Part shown: one piece after another, positions 14,932 through 16,755 of the stretch
Position numbering within the stretch: the stretch's first letter is position 1
Layout of the letters: the number at the start of each line of letters is the position of its first letter
NCBI GenBank assembly: GCA_946479615.1
Contig: CAMLGR010000105.1
Location: 1-16,755 of the forward strand
Reading direction: 5' to 3'
DNA length: 16,755 bases
DNA from: an uncultured Bacteroidota bacterium
Lineage (GTDB): Bacteria; Bacteroidota; Bacteroidia; Chitinophagales; Chitinophagaceae
Notes under the pieces: generated by a model
The model's input: only the letters and a program-made list of their open reading frames with translations
What the model was told of the DNA's origin: nothing
The model's database searches: none
Translations under genes and position numbers: made by a program

Positions 14932-16359
14932 ATGAAAAAATTTAGAATAAATATTGTTTATATACCGGTGCTGGCAGTATTACTGTTCTCGACCGGTTCC
15001 TGCCGGAAAGATTTCCTGGACCGTGAACCATCAGGAGGGTTGCCTACCGACCAGGCGATCAAAACCACCGATGATATGGAAACAGCATTAAGTGGTGTAT
15101 ATGCAGGATTGCGCAATTCGAAATTATACGGACGTGCAGTGCCGCTGATCGGCGACCTGCTGGCAGACAATGTATATATCTCCACTACCAACAGTAACCG
15201 TTACCTCGATTATTTCCAGGTAAACTATACGGTAACTGACGGAGATGCAGAAGGTATCTGGCAAACAGCGTACAACGTTATTCTCAATGCAAATAATGTG
15301 ATCAACTGTTCTATCCAGGGCTCTGATGAGGCAGATGAATTTCGTGGCGAAGCATTGGCGTTACGGGCGCTGATGTATTTTGAACTGGTGAAATTTTTCT
15401 CGAAACCTTATACAGTAGATCCGAATGGAGTAGGAGTGCCATTGATCCTTACCAAGGATCCGTTTAAAAAACCGGCGCGCAACACAACGGCCCAGGTATA
15501 TGCACAGATCGAAACGGATCTGAATGCAGCTATTCCTTTGATGGGACTGGAACGTTCTTCCGGTTATTTTTCCGCCGCTGCCGCCGAAGCACTGCTGGCG
15601 CGTATGTATGAATACAAGGCTGACTGGACAAATGCACTGGCAGCTGCAGAAGATGTCATTAATACCAGCGGGTATACATTGCTTACGGTAAACCAGTTTT
15701 CCAACTACTGGAGATCCAACACGCCGAGGAATGATGGTGTCGAAACACTTTTCGAAGTGGTGAATGACCTGGTAGGTAATGCCAACAATGATGCACTCGC
15801 TTATTTTTATGATCAGAATGGATATGGTGATGCATTGGCTGCGCAGGACCTGTATAATAAATATACAGCTACCGATGTGCGTCGCAGTTTGATTTTGACT
15901 TCCAGCCCGATCCGTGGCAATGTGAAAGTGGTCAATAAATATCCAAACACGACACAGCCCGATAAAGATGAAGTAAAGATCATCCGCATGTCGGAAGTCT
16001 ACCTGATCGCCGCCGAAGCAGCTTATAATAAAACACCCAGCGATGAAACACTGGCCAAAGTATACCTGAATGCGGTGGCGACACAGCGTGATCCTTCTTT
16101 TGCAGGGTATACATCTACCGGGGCTGCATTGCTCAATGATATATTACTGGAAAGAAGAAAGGAACTGGCGTTTGAAGGTCATCGTTATTGGGACCTGGCG
16201 CGGTATAATATGAATGTAACACGGGTTAATCTTTCCGGTAACTACGGCGGTGTTCCTTTGACGATCGCCACAACTAATTACAGGAGAATACTACCGATCC
16301 CGCAATCTGAACTGGATGCGAATCCTGCCATCAGGACGCAACAGAATACAGGATATTAA
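14932..16359 (+). CDS. RagB/SusD-family nutrient-binding outer membrane lipoprotein, locus 2
   Basis: The 475-residue protein has a lipoprotein signal ending STGSC (Cys24), then RKDFLDREPSGGLPTDQA, the usual start of canonical SusD/RagB proteins. RGEALALRALMYFELVKFF (138-156) is the conserved TPR-like helix. The C-terminal SusD domain shows LLERRKELAFEGHRYWDLAR (405-424) and ends ILPIPQSELDANPAIRTQQN plus TGY. It should sit on the surface as the lid of the second SusC. It starts 32 bases after the SusC stop and is the last gene of the operon, followed by a strong terminator. The full set of family motifs leaves little doubt on the class; the ligand is unknown. Confidence 0.95.
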   Translation: MKKFRINIVYIPVLAVLLFSTGSCRKDFLDREPSGGLPTDQAIKTTDDMETALSGVYAGLRNSKLYGRAVPLIGDLLADNVYISTTNSNRYLDYFQVNYTVTDGDAEGIWQTAYNVILNANNVINCSIQGSDEADEFRGEALALRALMYFELVKFFSKPYTVDPNGVGVPLILTKDPFKKPARNTTAQVYAQIETDLNAAIPLMGLERSSGYFSAAAAEALLARMYEYKADWTNALAAAEDVINTSGYTLLTVNQFSNYWRSNTPRNDGVETLFEVVNDLVGNANNDALAYFYDQNGYGDALAAQDLYNKYTATDVRRSLILTSSPIRGNVKVVNKYPNTTQPDKDEVKIIRMSEVYLIAAEAAYNKTPSDETLAKVYLNAVATQRDPSFAGYTSTGAALLNDILLERRKELAFEGHRYWDLARYNMNVTRVNLSGNYGGVPLTIATTNYRRILPIPQSELDANPAIRTQQNTGY

Positions 16360-16397
16360 AATAGTTTTATCTTTCTTTAGTGTGTGTATTGATTAGT

Positions 16398-16427
16398 AAG
16401 GCTGTTCTAAAAGAACAGCCTTTTTTT
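16398..16427 (+). terminator. Strong Rho-independent terminator of uptake locus 2
   Basis: A perfect stem of 11 bp pairs 16398-16408 (AAGGCTGTTCT) with 16412-16422 around an AAA loop, followed by a run of seven T (16421-16427). It lies 39 bases after the stop of the SusD gene and should end the transcript. Confidence 0.92.
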
Positions 16428-16433
16428 ATGCTG

Positions 16434-16586
16434 TCTCTGTGACCCTCTGTGTATCCTCCGTGGACCTCTGCGTATAATTCTTGTCGGAGAGATTCTATTC
16501 ATAAATTCTGAATACTTTAATCTGATATCTTACTACAGGGCATATACCACAGGGAACTACAGAGGATACACAGAGTACCACGGAGA
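16434..16586. repeat. Inverted repeat of CTCTGTG words with 10-11 base spacing (element 4)
   Basis: The left arm 16434-16475 carries CTCTGTG-like words starting at 16435, 16445, 16456 and 16466. The right arm 16543-16586 carries the complementary words at 16548, 16558, 16569 and 16579. The spacing is 10, 11, 10 in both arms. The perfect core CTCTGTGTATCCTC (16445-16458) pairs with 16562-16575. About 67 AT-rich bases separate the arms. It lies directly after the terminator of the SusD gene. Similar CTCTGTG/CACAGAG-rich intergenic repeats are, from memory, common in several bacterial genomes. No terminal transposase or coding frame is present. Confidence 0.7.
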
Positions 16587-16675
16587 TAAACTGTATTTCA
16601 GTCACCAATATTCATGGTTAAGTAAATGAAAGAAGGGAAAAAAGAAGTTATAATTTACTTTTATAGCGGCAGTAA
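16587..16675. other. Short AT-rich intergenic stretch, nothing recognised
   Basis: These 89 bases between element 4 and the next hairpin contain no frame, RNA gene or promoter that could be supported. Confidence 0.4.
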
Positions 16676-16699
16676 AAACCGGGTAGTGCAACCCGGTTT
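16676..16699 (-). terminator. Hairpin, probable terminator of a minus-strand gene to the right
   Basis: The arms AAACCGGGT (16676-16684) and ACCCGGTTT (16691-16699) pair perfectly over 9 bp around a 6-base loop. On the minus strand the stem is followed by five T in total (GGTTTTTAC). On the plus strand the T run is only three, so the minus direction is favoured. It may also work weakly in both directions. Confidence 0.6.
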
Positions 16700-16731
16700 C
16701 TCATAAACAGTTTTCTCATGTGAACGGTCAT

Positions 16732-16755
16732 AAAAAGACCAAAGCAGGTGGCTTT
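16732..16755. terminator. Possible second hairpin cut by the right edge
   Basis: AAAGC (16741-16745) and GCTTT (16751-16755) pair around a 5-base loop, preceded by AAAAAGACC. If the sequence continues GGTCTTTTT beyond the edge, this is a longer bidirectional terminator. Only its left half and the loop are visible. Confidence 0.3.

Noticed and set aside
6227..16359. Complete polysaccharide utilisation locus with assigned substrate
   Set aside because: No glycoside hydrolase, lyase, sulfatase or esterase is encoded here, so no substrate can be assigned.
16434..16586. MITE or insertion-sequence end
   Set aside because: The inverted repeat is internal and periodic; no flanking target duplication or transposase remnant could be seen.
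16650..16755. Minus-strand frame open from the right edge to a stop near 16650
   Set aside because: It runs through the perfect hairpin at 16676-16699 and has no protein-like character; it is better read as a terminator region.

Overview
The window looks like chromosomal DNA of a Bacteroidota bacterium, most likely family Chitinophagaceae (inference). It has two SusC/SusD outer-membrane uptake pairs, several lipoproteins with a cysteine right after the signal peptide, a LytS/LytTR-type two-component pair, A-rich leaders without a clear Shine-Dalgarno in front of most starts, and one good match to the Bacteroidota -7 box (TAnnTTTG).

Left part (1-4028), mostly minus strand. A membrane-protein gene begins at 102 and runs off the left edge. 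Upstream of it is a lipoprotein acid phosphatase of the e(P4)/class C type (172-978). Then come a small protein of unknown function (1134-1412) and a two-gene unit of an Ig-like lipoprotein and a UbiA-like membrane protein (2869 to 1572). A LuxE-type adenylate-forming enzyme (2925-3920) is transcribed divergently from that unit.

Middle part (4029-6226). A membrane histidine kinase and a LytTR response regulator form a minus-strand operon, divergent from the uptake genes. They meet the LuxE gene tail to tail across a long hairpin repeat.

Right part (6227-16359), all plus strand. The first uptake locus is SusC, a SusD-like protein of the subgroup starting LDVNTDPNNP, and a third small lipoprotein. 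A 412-base gap follows, then a second locus with a canonical SusC and a canonical RagB/SusD, closed by a strong intrinsic terminator at 16398-16427. In each pair SusC would be the TonB-dependent barrel and SusD its substrate-capturing lid. No glycoside hydrolase, protease, sulfatase or sigma/anti-sigma pair lies in the window, so the substrates cannot be named. The adjacent two-component system is a candidate regulator by position only.

The most unusual signal is in the gaps. Hairpin elements of unrelated sequence lie 3' of genes at 1042-1131, 3922-4017, 11504-11611 and 16434-16586. In three of them the arms are built from tandem, imperfect 7-base units. In the fourth, 7-base words recur every 10-11 bases and are mirrored in the other arm. 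They may be one structural class of intergenic repeat with a shared architecture but no shared sequence.
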